Shown here one piece after another: positions 51,794 to 59,903 of a DNA stretch of 64,000 nt. Each line of letters opens with the position of its first letter. Position 1 is the first letter of the stretch. Source of the stretch: Streptomyces sp. HNM0574 (GTDB lineage Bacteria > Actinomycetota > Actinomycetes > Streptomycetales > Streptomycetaceae); the NCBI RefSeq assembly GCF_012726235.1, contig NZ_JAASAH010000018.1, positions 1 through 64,000 on the forward strand. The letters run 5' to 3'. The position numbers and the translations under genes were made by a program. Below the pieces are notes generated by a model, which did no database searches, was not told the origin of the DNA, and saw nothing but the letters and a program-made list of their open reading frames with translations.

Positions 51794-52806
51794 TGCAGCA
51801 GGTCGCAGGGAACGGGCTCGAATCCCCACTTCTCCAGGGCACGCAGCATTCCGGTGTGGTGGCGTTCGGCGATGACGCGTTTCCCGTCCAGCACGAGGAC
51901 GTTCATGCTGAGCCATTTCCCGCACATCGAGGTGAGTTTCAGCAGCCGGTCGTCGATCGGGTCGGGTTCGGGGGCGATCAGCACGTCCCAGGAATTCAGT
52001 GCCTCGGGCAGCCGGCCGACGTCGACGTACTCGGGGTTCACGAGGACTTTTCCGGGGGCGAGGGGCAGGAATGTGGTGTCGATGTGCATGGGGGTGCGGC
52101 AGCTGCTCTCGATCTCGTGAATGCGGTATCCGGGGCCGAGGTGCCGGCGGAGCCATTCGATGCCGGTGCGGTTGGTGACGTTGCTGCGGGTCACGAAGAG
52201 GTCGCGGCCGGCGCGTACGAAGTCGGCGGCGTCGAAAACCGGCTCGAACTCGGTGAGGACGTACCGCATGGGCTCCCCCTCGGCGGGCGGGCGGAAGCCG
52301 TCCACGAAGAGCTCGTCGGTGAGCTGCGGCCTGGGTGCGGCGGTCCAGCGGGCGCCGCGCCGGAAGTAGTCCTTGAGCAGCTCGCGGTAGGAGTGCGTCT
52401 CGAAGTAGCGGCAGGGCCAGGCCATCGGGGTCTCGATGATCTCGTCGCCGATGACGAGCATGCTGTCGCGCGGGCAGGTGTTGCAGAATCCGCGGGAGGA
52501 CCATTCGGGGGTGCGGAAGCGCTTTTTGTGGTCGACGGCTTCCGGGCGCCGCACGGTGACGCCGAGGGATTCCAGGAGCGCGATGAACCCGTCGAGTTCG
52601 CGCTGGGCGCGTTCGACCAGAACGCGCGGGTACTTGAACCCTGCGGCCGGCCGCTGGACGTGCGTGGCCCAGCGGGGAACATTGCAGGAGACGACCGGGT
52701 GACTGGACGGAATCGTCGCCCCTTCGAGGCGGCCGACGACGATTTCCTCCAGCGGGTCCCATTCGTTGTGCGAACCGACCGGCGAGGCAAGGGACTCCCC
52801 CACCAT
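51712..52806 (-). CDS. Glycine amidinotransferase-like enzyme
   Basis: 364 aa. The sequence aligns by eye with L-arginine:glycine amidinotransferase: FEPVFDAADFVRAGRDLF (Asp192), CRTPMHIDTTFLPLAPGK (His241, 49 residues on as in the human enzyme) and FGGSFHCATLDIRRRGTLES with nucleophile Cys348. It transfers the guanidino group of arginine to an amine, releasing ornithine. The acceptor is unknown: glycine, or an antibiotic precursor as with StrB1. ATG 52806 has GTGGGAG very close upstream. No biosynthetic partner is adjacent. It could supply guanidino compounds to the nearby hydrolases. Confidence 0.9.
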   Translation of the reverse strand: MVGESLASPVGSHNEWDPLEEIVVGRLEGATIPSSHPVVSCNVPRWATHVQRPAAGFKYPRVLVERAQRELDGFIALLESLGVTVRRPEAVDHKKRFRTPEWSSRGFCNTCPRDSMLVIGDEIIETPMAWPCRYFETHSYRELLKDYFRRGARWTAAPRPQLTDELFVDGFRPPAEGEPMRYVLTEFEPVFDAADFVRAGRDLFVTRSNVTNRTGIEWLRRHLGPGYRIHEIESSCRTPMHIDTTFLPLAPGKVLVNPEYVDVGRLPEALNSWDVLIAPEPDPIDDRLLKLTSMCGKWLSMNVLVLDGKRVIAERHHTGMLRALEKWGFEPVPCDLLHYAPFGGSFHCATLDIRRRGTLESYCP

Positions 52807-52954
52807 CTCCCACCACTTTCGTCCGGAGAATTCCGTATGGGGGACGCACCCTATCCAACGCCCGCGGTCTGCCGGGGATTTCGGGGCCCGGACGAGGTGG
52901 CACGGCTGCGGGCCGAATCCGGGGGCGACGTCGCGGTGTTCGGCAGTTGGGGCC

Positions 52955-53368
52955 TCAGGGGCCGAGCAGCCGGTCGAGGTGGGCGCGTACCGGCGGGAAG
53001 AGGCCGTGCGGGAGCCGGGCGGCGGTGAGCCAGGCGACGGCGTCGATCTCGGCCGGTGCCGCGACGTGCGCGCGGCCGGCCAGTACCCGGCAGGCGGTGT
53101 AGACGACGGTGCGGCCGGTGTGCGGGTGGATGCGGCGGCCGAGCGGGGCGACGGGCGCGAGCGTCAGTCCGGTCTCCTCCAAGGTCTCGCGCACGGCGGC
53201 CTGTTCGGCGCTCTCCCCCGGTTCGACGGCCCCGGCCGGGAACTGCCACCGCAGCCCCGGTTCGGGGACGCGCCGCCGCACCAGCAGCACCCGCCCGGCC
53301 TCGGCCACCACGGCGGCGGCGATCCGAGGCCCGTACGCGTTCCCGCCGTCGTTCCCGTGCGCCGTCAT
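52955..53368 (-). CDS. Nudix hydrolase (MutT-like)
   Basis: 137 aa. A complete Nudix box lies at about 48-70: GAVEPGESAEQAAVRETLEE followed by TGL. The fold is otherwise minimal, with AGRVLLVRRRVPEPGLRWQF before it and EIDAVAWLTAARLPHGLFPP after it. It hydrolyses nucleoside diphosphate-linked substrates, perhaps oxidised nucleotides. ATG 53368 is chosen because the frame upstream is Pro/His-rich and non-conserved. It stands alone on the minus strand between the amidinotransferase and an exported amidohydrolase. Confidence 0.85.
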   Translation of the reverse strand: MTAHGNDGGNAYGPRIAAAVVAEAGRVLLVRRRVPEPGLRWQFPAGAVEPGESAEQAAVRETLEETGLTLAPVAPLGRRIHPHTGRTVVYTACRVLAGRAHVAAPAEIDAVAWLTAARLPHGLFPPVRAHLDRLLGP

Positions 53369-53547
53369 CGGGCCATTGTGCGGGAGGGGCGGGCACGCGT
53401 GTGGGGTGCGGGAAGGCGCGGGGTGCGGTGCCACGGAGGTGCGAGTGATCGCCCGGGTGGCTGATTCGGGGCGAGGCGCACCGACCGGAGGGGCCGGCTG
53501 CGCCAGAGTGACGGGCGACCGAACCGCCGCGCTCCCCTGGAGACTTG

Positions 53548-54621
53548 ATGAACCGCCGCTTAGCTCTGTCCGGCACCCTGATCGCCCTGGCCGCGCTCAC
53601 CGCGTCCCCCTCGGCCGCGGCACCGGCCGACCCGGACTGCTTCGACCGCGAGAAGCGCCCGTACACCTCGGTGGTCGACAGCCACCTGCACTTCCGTCCC
53701 TTCGGCGGGCCCGCGATCCCGTTCGAGGAGATGACGGGGTACCTGCGCGACACCGGGGTGCGCTACGCGAACGTGTACGGGATCGGGCAGACGCTGCCGG
53801 CCGGGTCCGACTGCACGTACTACCTGAGCTGCCCGGGCACGAAGGTCACGCCCAGCATGAAGAACGACTTCGCCAACGCGCGCGACCTGCTGGACCACAC
53901 CCCGGAGGACATCCAGCTCACCCTGTCCATGACCTTCCCCGACCTGGCCAACCCCGAGGGCGTGCTGGAGAGGATGAAGCTGCTGGAGGAGGAGTACCCG
54001 GGCAGGTTCCGGTGGATGGGCGAGGTCAACCTCGTCAAGCAGGCGCTGCTGAAGAACGCGCACGAACCGGCGGACAAGGCCGACATCGCGGCCTGGGCGC
54101 CGTTCATGAAGGAGCTGCGCGACCGGGACATCCCGCTCACCATCCACTCCGACCTCGGCAACGACCGGGACCGCACCAAGTTCCTGCCGCTGATGCGGGA
54201 GGTGCTGGAGCGCTATCCGGACAACGAGATCGTGTGGGCGCACATGGGCCTGTCCAAGGAGCTGTCCACGATGGACCCCGCCCAGCACACGGCGATCCTG
54301 GGGCAGTTGATGGACCGGCACCCGAACCTGGCCGTCGACATCAGCTGGCGGGTGCTGTACGACCAGTACTTCTCGAAGCGTGAGGCGCGCAGGCACTACG
54401 TGCCGTTCCTGAACCGGTACGCGGACCGGGTCCTCCCCGGCACCGACTTCGTCGCCTCGCGGGACAAGAACTTCCAGGTGTACAAGGACGAGTTGGAGGT
54501 CACCAGCCGTATCAACCGGTATCTCGACGACAAGGCGTTCCGTCAGATCGCCCTGGGCCAGAGCTACTTCGACCTGGTCGGCCTGAAGGACAAGGCCCCG
54601 CGCGTCTGCGAGCGCGCCTGA
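53548..54621 (+). CDS. Secreted amidohydrolase-family (TIM-barrel) protein
   Basis: 357 aa. A Sec signal (LALSGTLIALAALTASPSAA) is cut near AAA-PA. The mature protein starts with VVDSHLHFRPFGG, whose HxH is the first metal motif. It continues with LSMTFPDLANPEGVLERMKL, RWMGEVNLVKQALL, TIHSDLGNDRD (His), EIVWAHMGLSKEL (His) and LPGTDFVASRDKNF (Asp), the arrangement of amidohydrolase-2-like metal hydrolases or decarboxylases. GGAG precedes ATG 53548. It is 244 bp upstream of the GntR gene. The substrate is unknown. Confidence 0.83.
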   Translation: MNRRLALSGTLIALAALTASPSAAAPADPDCFDREKRPYTSVVDSHLHFRPFGGPAIPFEEMTGYLRDTGVRYANVYGIGQTLPAGSDCTYYLSCPGTKVTPSMKNDFANARDLLDHTPEDIQLTLSMTFPDLANPEGVLERMKLLEEEYPGRFRWMGEVNLVKQALLKNAHEPADKADIAAWAPFMKELRDRDIPLTIHSDLGNDRDRTKFLPLMREVLERYPDNEIVWAHMGLSKELSTMDPAQHTAILGQLMDRHPNLAVDISWRVLYDQYFSKREARRHYVPFLNRYADRVLPGTDFVASRDKNFQVYKDELEVTSRINRYLDDKAFRQIALGQSYFDLVGLKDKAPRVCERA

Positions 54622-54650
54622 CGGTTCCCCGGGCCGGCGCCGCACGGGGG

Positions 54651-54660
54651 TGGTATACGA
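54651..54660. promoter_or_regulatory. GTATAC operator 1 upstream of the gntR-like gene
   Basis: TGGTATACGA, 206 bp before the GTG start. It is 73 bp (about seven helical turns) from the second copy at 54724. The pair suggests autoregulation. Confidence 0.6.
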
Positions 54661-54723
54661 AGCGGACTCCGTGCCGCCCCCGTCGGCCCGGCGGCCCGGA
54701 CCGGTGCCCGGGGGCCGCCGAGA

Positions 54724-54733
54724 CGGTATACCG
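54724..54733. promoter_or_regulatory. GTATAC operator 2 upstream of the gntR-like gene
   Basis: CGGTATACCG, a perfect 10-bp palindrome 132 bp before the GTG start. It lies on the same face of the helix as the copy at 54651. Confidence 0.6.
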
Positions 54734-54865
54734 GACGGCGGACGTATCGTGGCCGTCGGGCCGGCGTCGCCCGCGGCGGGCCGGCAGCGGCCCGGCGGAC
54801 GGCGTCCCCGTGACGGCGGGAGAGGGCCGGGCGCGACGCGGCCGCGACGGAAGGTGCGGGAGACG

Positions 54866-55537
54866 GTGGGCAGCACAGGACCGGCGGTGGCGCGTGCGCC
54901 GCTGGGCGAGCAGGCACGGGACGCGGTACGGGAACGCGTCATCGACGGCCGGTACCCGCAGGGTTCCCGCCTGGTCGAGCGCGAGATCGCCGAGGAACTG
55001 GCCATGTCCCGCGTGCCGGTGCGCGAGGCGCTGCGCTCCCTGGTCACCGAGGGGCTGCTGGAGCTCCTGCCGCACAGCGGTGTCCGCGTGCGGCGGCTGG
55101 AGCGCTCCGACGTGGAGCAGCTGTACGAGGTGTGGGAGCCGCTCGCGGTGCAGGCGAGCAGGCTCGCCGCGCGGCGCGTGGCCGAGCACGCCCCGCAGGA
55201 CCCGCCGGGGCTCGACGCGCTGCGCACCGCGCTCCGCCGGGCCGACGACGCGGCGGCCGTCGGCGGCGGAAAGCCGGAGGTCACCGCGAACGTGAGCTTC
55301 CACCAGCGGATCGTGACGCTCAGCGGCAACCGCCTGCTGGAGCGCACGATGGAGCCCCTGGTGTGGCAGCTGCGGCTGCTGTTCGGGCTGAACACCGAGC
55401 CGCAGCACATGCGCGACCAGCATCACCGCATGTACGCGGACATCACCTCGGGCGAGGAGGAGACGGCGGCGGCCTGCACGCTGCTGCACGTCCGCGACAG
55501 CCGCCGCGCGGCGCTGCGCAGCCTCCCGCACGGCTGA
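54866..55537 (+). CDS. GntR-family regulator, FCD subfamily
   Basis: 223 aa. The N-terminal winged HTH has QARDAVRERVIDGRYPQGSR, VEREIAEELAMSRVPVREAL and LLELLPHSGVRVRRLERSD. The C-terminal FCD helical bundle has QLYEVWEPLAVQASRLAARR, a metal/ligand His in VSFHQRIVTLSGN and HMRDQHHRMYADI. FCD proteins usually repress catabolic genes until a small acid or related metabolite binds. GTG 54866 follows GGGAG; the frame upstream is Gly/Arg-rich and includes two operators, so an earlier start is unlikely. Two GTATAC sites precede it and similar sites precede amidohydrolase, permease and exporter genes, its probable regulon. Confidence 0.9.
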   Translation: MGSTGPAVARAPLGEQARDAVRERVIDGRYPQGSRLVEREIAEELAMSRVPVREALRSLVTEGLLELLPHSGVRVRRLERSDVEQLYEVWEPLAVQASRLAARRVAEHAPQDPPGLDALRTALRRADDAAAVGGGKPEVTANVSFHQRIVTLSGNRLLERTMEPLVWQLRLLFGLNTEPQHMRDQHHRMYADITSGEEETAAACTLLHVRDSRRAALRSLPHG

Positions 55538-55554
55538 CCGGGCTCCGCGCTTTC

Positions 55555-55564
55555 TGTATACCAA
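55555..55564. promoter_or_regulatory. GTATAC operator 1 upstream of the Tat amidohydrolase
   Basis: TGTATACCAA, 18 bp after the gntR-like stop. It is 75 bp (about seven turns) before a second copy at 55630. Confidence 0.6.
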
Positions 55565-55629
55565 TCCTGGGAAGATCTCCCCGCACATCCGGCATAACGG
55601 CGCCGACCCCTTGCCCGTACGGCTGCTCC

Positions 55630-55639
55630 GGTATACAAA
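55630..55639. promoter_or_regulatory. GTATAC operator 2 upstream of the Tat amidohydrolase
   Basis: GGTATACAAA followed by CGCG, 78 bp before ATG 55718. With the site at 55555 it repeats the paired arrangement seen before the regulator gene itself. Confidence 0.6.
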
Positions 55640-55717
55640 CGCGCCGTGGCCCCGTGCGCGTCCGCGCCCACGGGGCCGCCCCACGCCCCTCCCCACTCCC
55701 CCAGTCAGGAGCAGCCC

Positions 55718-57037
55718 ATGTGCGTCGACCCCGCCCCGCCGCCGCCCTCCGCCCTCACCCGCCGCGGGGTCCTCGCGGGCGCCGCCGCGCTGGCCGGTAC
55801 GGCCGCCGCGCTCACGCCGGCCGCTTCCGCCTCCGCCGCCGCGCCGGCCCGCGCCGCGGGCTCCGGGGGCGGCCGGGTACGCGGCGGTGACCTGGTCATC
55901 GAGGGCGGCACGCTGCTCGACCCGGCCACCGGGCACGTCACGGAGGACGCCGTCGTCGTCATCGCGGGCGGTTCCGTGACGGCGGCCGGCACCCGCGACG
56001 CCACCCGCGGCGCCCGCGGCCGGCTGTCCTCCGGCGCGGAGGTGCTGGACGCGCACGGCCGCTGGGTCCTGCCCGGTCTGACGGACGCGCACATCCACCT
56101 CAACACCGTCGCCGAGGCGGGCGACGCGCTCCGCTTCGGCGCCACCAGCGCCCGCAGCGGCTCGACCGACTTCTTCCAGGACGTCGCCGTCCGCGAACTC
56201 GCCCGGCAGGCCCCGGAGCAGGCGCCCGCGCTGCGCGCCGCCGGTGTGTTCGTGACCCCGGACCTGGCCGACACCCTGCTCGCCGACCCCGAACTCACCG
56301 AGCTGGCCCGCCTGAAGGACGGGGTGCGCGAGGCCGACGCGCTGCGCCGCGTCGTCCGCGTCAACCTCGGGCGCGGCGTCGACGTCGTCAAGACCCGGGT
56401 GAACGAGCGCGCGGGCATGCCGGACCAGGACCCGCTGACCCAGGTCTACGACCGCGAGCAGCTGTCCGTCATCGTGGACGCGGCGCGGCGCGGCGGGGCC
56501 GGGGTGCTGTGCCACAGCTACAGCGAGAAGGGCTGCCACGACGCCGTCATGGCGGGCATCCGCAGCCTGGAGCACGGCGTGTTCGTCGGCGAGCGGACGC
56601 TGCGCGAGATGCGCCGCCGCGGCACCTGCTTCACCCCGACGCTCACCGCGATCGCGGGCATGGTCGACTCGGACGACCCGGTGCTCGCCGAACGCGGCCG
56701 CACCTACCTGCCGGTGCTCAAGGAGGCCGTGCGCACGGCGCACGAGCTCGGGGTGCCGCTGGCCGCGGGCACGGACTCCTCGGGCGGCGACGTCGAACCC
56801 GTGGGCCGCGAGGCCGAGTTGATGCGCGAGGCGGGCCTGCCCGCGCTGGACGCGATCCGTACCGTCACCACCGGCGCGGCCGAACTCCTGGGCCGCGCCC
56901 GCACCTCGGGCCGGCTCGCCCCGGGCTTCGCGGGTGACGCGGTGCTGCTGGACGGGGACCCGCTGAAGGACGTCGGCGTCCTGAAGCGGCCCGTGGCCGT
57001 CGTCCACGCGGGTCTGCGGGTGCCGAAGAAGAGCTGA
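55718..57037 (+). CDS. Tat-exported amidohydrolase
   Basis: 439 aa. The N-terminus ALTRRGVLAGAAALAGTAAA is a twin-arginine signal, cleaved near ASASA. The metal-dependent hydrolase follows: GLTDAHIHLNT (HxH), VDVVKTRVNERAG (carboxylated Lys candidate), GAGVLCHSYSEKGCHDAV, IRSLEHGVFVGE (His) and LAAGTDSSGGDVEP (Asp), ending with the usual LAPGFAGDAVLLDGDPL. It resembles imidazolonepropionase/prolidase-like amidohydrolases; a folded metal protein explains Tat export. AGGAG precedes ATG 55718. Two GTATAC sites lie upstream, linking it to the GntR/FCD regulator. A strong hairpin follows. Confidence 0.9.
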   Translation: MCVDPAPPPPSALTRRGVLAGAAALAGTAAALTPAASASAAAPARAAGSGGGRVRGGDLVIEGGTLLDPATGHVTEDAVVVIAGGSVTAAGTRDATRGARGRLSSGAEVLDAHGRWVLPGLTDAHIHLNTVAEAGDALRFGATSARSGSTDFFQDVAVRELARQAPEQAPALRAAGVFVTPDLADTLLADPELTELARLKDGVREADALRRVVRVNLGRGVDVVKTRVNERAGMPDQDPLTQVYDREQLSVIVDAARRGGAGVLCHSYSEKGCHDAVMAGIRSLEHGVFVGERTLREMRRRGTCFTPTLTAIAGMVDSDDPVLAERGRTYLPVLKEAVRTAHELGVPLAAGTDSSGGDVEPVGREAELMREAGLPALDAIRTVTTGAAELLGRARTSGRLAPGFAGDAVLLDGDPLKDVGVLKRPVAVVHAGLRVPKKS

Positions 57038-57052
57038 CCCGCCCCGGAAATG

Positions 57053-57088
57053 GCGAAGGCCCTCCCCGGGAGCGGGGAGGGCCTTCGC
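57053..57088. terminator. Bidirectional terminator between amidohydrolase and MMPL genes
   Basis: A perfect 15-bp stem (GCGAAGGCCCTCCCC at 57053-57067 with GGGGAGGGCCTTCGC at 57074-57088) has the loop GGGAGC. It begins 16 bp after the amidohydrolase stop and ends 11 bp before the convergent MMPL gene. Confidence 0.85.
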
Positions 57089-57098
57089 GTGCGGCGGA

Positions 57099-59266
57099 TC
57101 AGACGCCGACGGTTTCCCGTTCGGGTGCCTGCTGCTGTTCGGGCAGCCGACGGAGGCGTTCGCCCTCGATGTCGAGGTCGGGCAGCGCCTTGTCGACGGG
57201 GCGGGGCAGCCACCAGGCGGCCCGGCCGAGCAGCGACATCACGGCGGGGACCAGCGTCATGCGCACGATGAACGCGTCGACGAGCACGCCGACGGCGAGT
57301 GCGAACCCGATGGACTTGATGATCGGGTCGGGCATGAACACGAAGCCGCCGAAGACCGCGGTCATGATCAGCGCGGCGGCCGTGACCACCCGCGCGTTGT
57401 GCCCGAGGCCGTTGACGGTGGCCTGCTGCGCGGTGTCGCCGTGCACGAAGTCCTCGCGCATCCGGGAGACGAGGAAGACCTCGTAGTCCATGGCGAGTCC
57501 GAAGAGGATGCCGATCAGGAGGATCGGCAGGAAGCTCACCAGCGGGCCGGGGCTGTCGACGCCGATCAGGTCGGCGAGGTGCCCCTGCTGGAAGATGGCG
57601 ACGGTGATGCCGAACGTCGTGCCCACCGTGAGGAGGAAGCCGAGCGCGGCCTTCAGCGGCACCAGCACCGAGCGGAACACCAGCATCAGCAGCAGCACCG
57701 AGAGGCCGACGACCAGCAGCAGGTAGACGGGGAGCGCGTCGGCGAGCTTCGCGGAGACGTCGATGCCCAGCGCGGTGGCCCCGGTGAGGGCGATGTCGGC
57801 GCCGCCGACCCCGTCGAGCCGGTCGCGCAGGTCGTGCACGACGTCCTCGGTCGCCTTGTCCGTCGGTCCCGACTCGGGTATGACGGCGAGCAGCGCGGTG
57901 GTGCCCTGCTCGTTCAGCTGCGGCGGGGCGACGGCGAGCACGCCGTCGGTCTTCTGCACGATGCCGGCCGCCTGCTTCGCCGCGGCGCCGGTGGACTTGG
58001 CGTCGTCGCCGGAGACGACGGCGACGAGGCGGCCGTTGAAGCCCTCGCCGAAGCCTCGCTGATCAGATCGTAGGCCTCACGGGGCGAGGAGCCCTCGGCG
58101 GCGGTGCCCGCGTCGGGCAGGGCGAGGCGCATGTCCTGCACGGGGGTGGCCAGGACGCCGAGGCCGAGGATGCCGACGAGCAGCACGGGGACCCGCAGCC
58201 GGGTCACCCAGCGGCCCCAGCGGAAGCCGAAGCCCTCGCGGGCGGCTTCGCCGGACGCGGCCTTCGCGCCGTCACGTTCCTTGCGGGGCAGCACCTTGCG
58301 GCCCGCGAAGGCGAGGACGGCGGGCAGCAGGGTCAGCGCGACCAGTACCGCGACCGCGACGGTGCCGGCGGCCGCCAGGCCCATGACGGTGAGGAACGGG
58401 ATGCCGACGACGGCGAGTCCGGCGAGCGCGATGACCACCGTCGCGCCCGCGAAGACCACGGCCGAGCCGGCGGTGCCGACCGCGCGGCCCGCGGCCTCCT
58501 CGGGTTCCTTGCCCTCGGCGAGGAACTGGCGGTAGCGGGAGGTGATGAAGAGCGAGTAGTCGATGCCGACGGCCAGGCCCAGCATCAGCGCGAGGATCGG
58601 CGCGGTGGAGGTCAGTTCGACGACGCCGCTGAGCGCGTACAGTCCGGCCATTCCGGCGGCCACCCCGACCAGCGCGTTGACCAGGGTCATTCCGGCGGCG
58701 ACGAGCGAGCCGAAGGTGATCACGAGGACCACGGCGGCGACCAGGACGCCGAGGATCTCGGTCGAGCCGACCTCCGGCTGAGCGGTCATCACCTCGCCGC
58801 CGTGCTCCACCCGCAGGCCCTCGGCGTCGGCGCCGGCGGACTCGTACGCCTCGCGCTGCGCGTCGGTGACGTCCTGCGCGGGCTTGTCGAACTGGACCTG
58901 GACGAGCGCGTAGCGCCCGTCCTTGGATACGGAGCCGGTCTTGAACGGGTCCGTCGCCGCGGTCACGCCCGGTACGTCGGCGGCCTCGCGGACGACGGGT
59001 GCGACGGCGGACGGGCTGAGCTTCCCGTCGCCCTCGGGGGTGAGGACGATGGTGCCGGTGGCGCCGCTGGCCTGGGGGAACTCCTCGGCGAGGGACTCCA
59101 TGGCGCGCTGGGACTCGGTGCCCGGCATCGTGAACTTGTCGGTGGTCGGGCCGCTGAACGCGGCGGCAGCCCCGCCCAGCAGGGCGAGCAGGAGCAGCCA
59201 GACGGCGGTGACGCGCCCCCGTCGGCGGAAGGAGAACCGGCCGAGCCGGTACAGCAGGGTCGCCAT
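57099..59266 (-). pseudogene. MMPL-family (RND) transporter with a one-base deletion
   Basis: From ATG 59266 the frame encodes an MMPL protein: TM1 (FRRRGRVTAVWLLLLALLGG), a large extracytoplasmic domain, then the first helix block with ALMLGLAVGIDYSLFITSRY. Near 58053-58056 one G/C is missing: ISEASARAST should read ISEGFGEGFN. Restoring it joins to NGRLVAVVSGDDAKSTGAAA and the second block with FGLAMDYEVFLVSRMREDFV, ending at 57099. The 2168 nt are one short of 723 codons. As written, the protein ends in an unrelated tail and loses half the pump. Second gene after the TetR regulator. It would export lipids or drugs. Confidence 0.88.
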
Positions 59267-59292
59267 GCGAAGTGTCGTCTTTCCTCGGTGGT

Positions 59293-59835
59293 TCAGTGGT
59301 CGTGGCCGAGCGTCCGCAGGGCGCTGCGGATCATCCCGTCGCGGAGCACCTCGTGCGGTACGTCGATGTCGCCGGCGCTGGTGACGAAGACGCCGCCGAG
59401 CACCATGTGCGCGGCCACCCGTGCCTCGGCGTCGGAGGAGCCGCCGGCCATGGCGGTGAGCAGTCCCTCGGCCAGGTCGCCCACGCCCAGCGCGGGGTGG
59501 CTGGCCATGCGGGGCAGGTCCTCCAGGAGGATGCGCAGCTCCCGGCGGAATCTCAGGGCGAGGTCGACGTAGCCGTGCACGGCGCGGGTGACGGCCTCCT
59601 CGCCGTCCAGGGCCGCGAGTTGTCCGTTCAGTTCCGCGAGGCCCGCGCCCGCCGGGGTCAGCAGCTCGGTGAGGATCGCGTCCTTGTTGGCGAAGTGGTA
59701 GAGCAGCGACGCCTTGGAACAGCCCGCGTCCGTGGCGATGTCCTGGAGCGAGGCGCCCCGGAAACCGTGCAGGGCGAAGAGGTCCAGCGCCGATTCGAGA
59801 ATCTGTCCCCGCAGGGCGGTAGCGGAACGTGCCAT
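59293..59835 (-). CDS. TetR-family repressor of the MMPL pump
   Basis: 180 aa. The TetR HTH is at residues 8-52: ILESALDLFALHGFRGASLQ, DIATDAGCSKASLLYHFANK. The C-terminal ligand domain is helical. ATG 59835 has no ribosome site but TTACGC lies 7-12 nt upstream, so it may be leaderless. A 16-bp inverted repeat (59850-59883) covers the promoter, and the MMPL gene begins 26 bp downstream on the same strand. An autoregulated tetR-mmpl operon controlling efflux is inferred, as for many actinobacterial MMPL pumps. Confidence 0.92.
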   Translation of the reverse strand: MARSATALRGQILESALDLFALHGFRGASLQDIATDAGCSKASLLYHFANKDAILTELLTPAGAGLAELNGQLAALDGEEAVTRAVHGYVDLALRFRRELRILLEDLPRMASHPALGVGDLAEGLLTAMAGGSSDAEARVAAHMVLGGVFVTSAGDIDVPHEVLRDGMIRSALRTLGHDH

Positions 59836-59849
59836 GCCGTCGAGCGTAA

Positions 59850-59883
59850 CTGTCCGATCGGTCAGAACTGACCGATCGGACAG
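59850..59883. promoter_or_regulatory. TetR operator: long perfect inverted repeat
   Basis: Arms CTGTCCGATCGGTCAG (59850-59865) and CTGACCGATCGGACAG (59868-59883) are exact reverse complements separated by AA. Each arm contains its own CCGATCGG palindrome, so two TetR dimers could bind side by side. It lies 15 bp before the TetR start codon. Confidence 0.85.
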
Positions 59884-59903
59884 CCGGTTCGGGGTGAAAC
59901 GCG

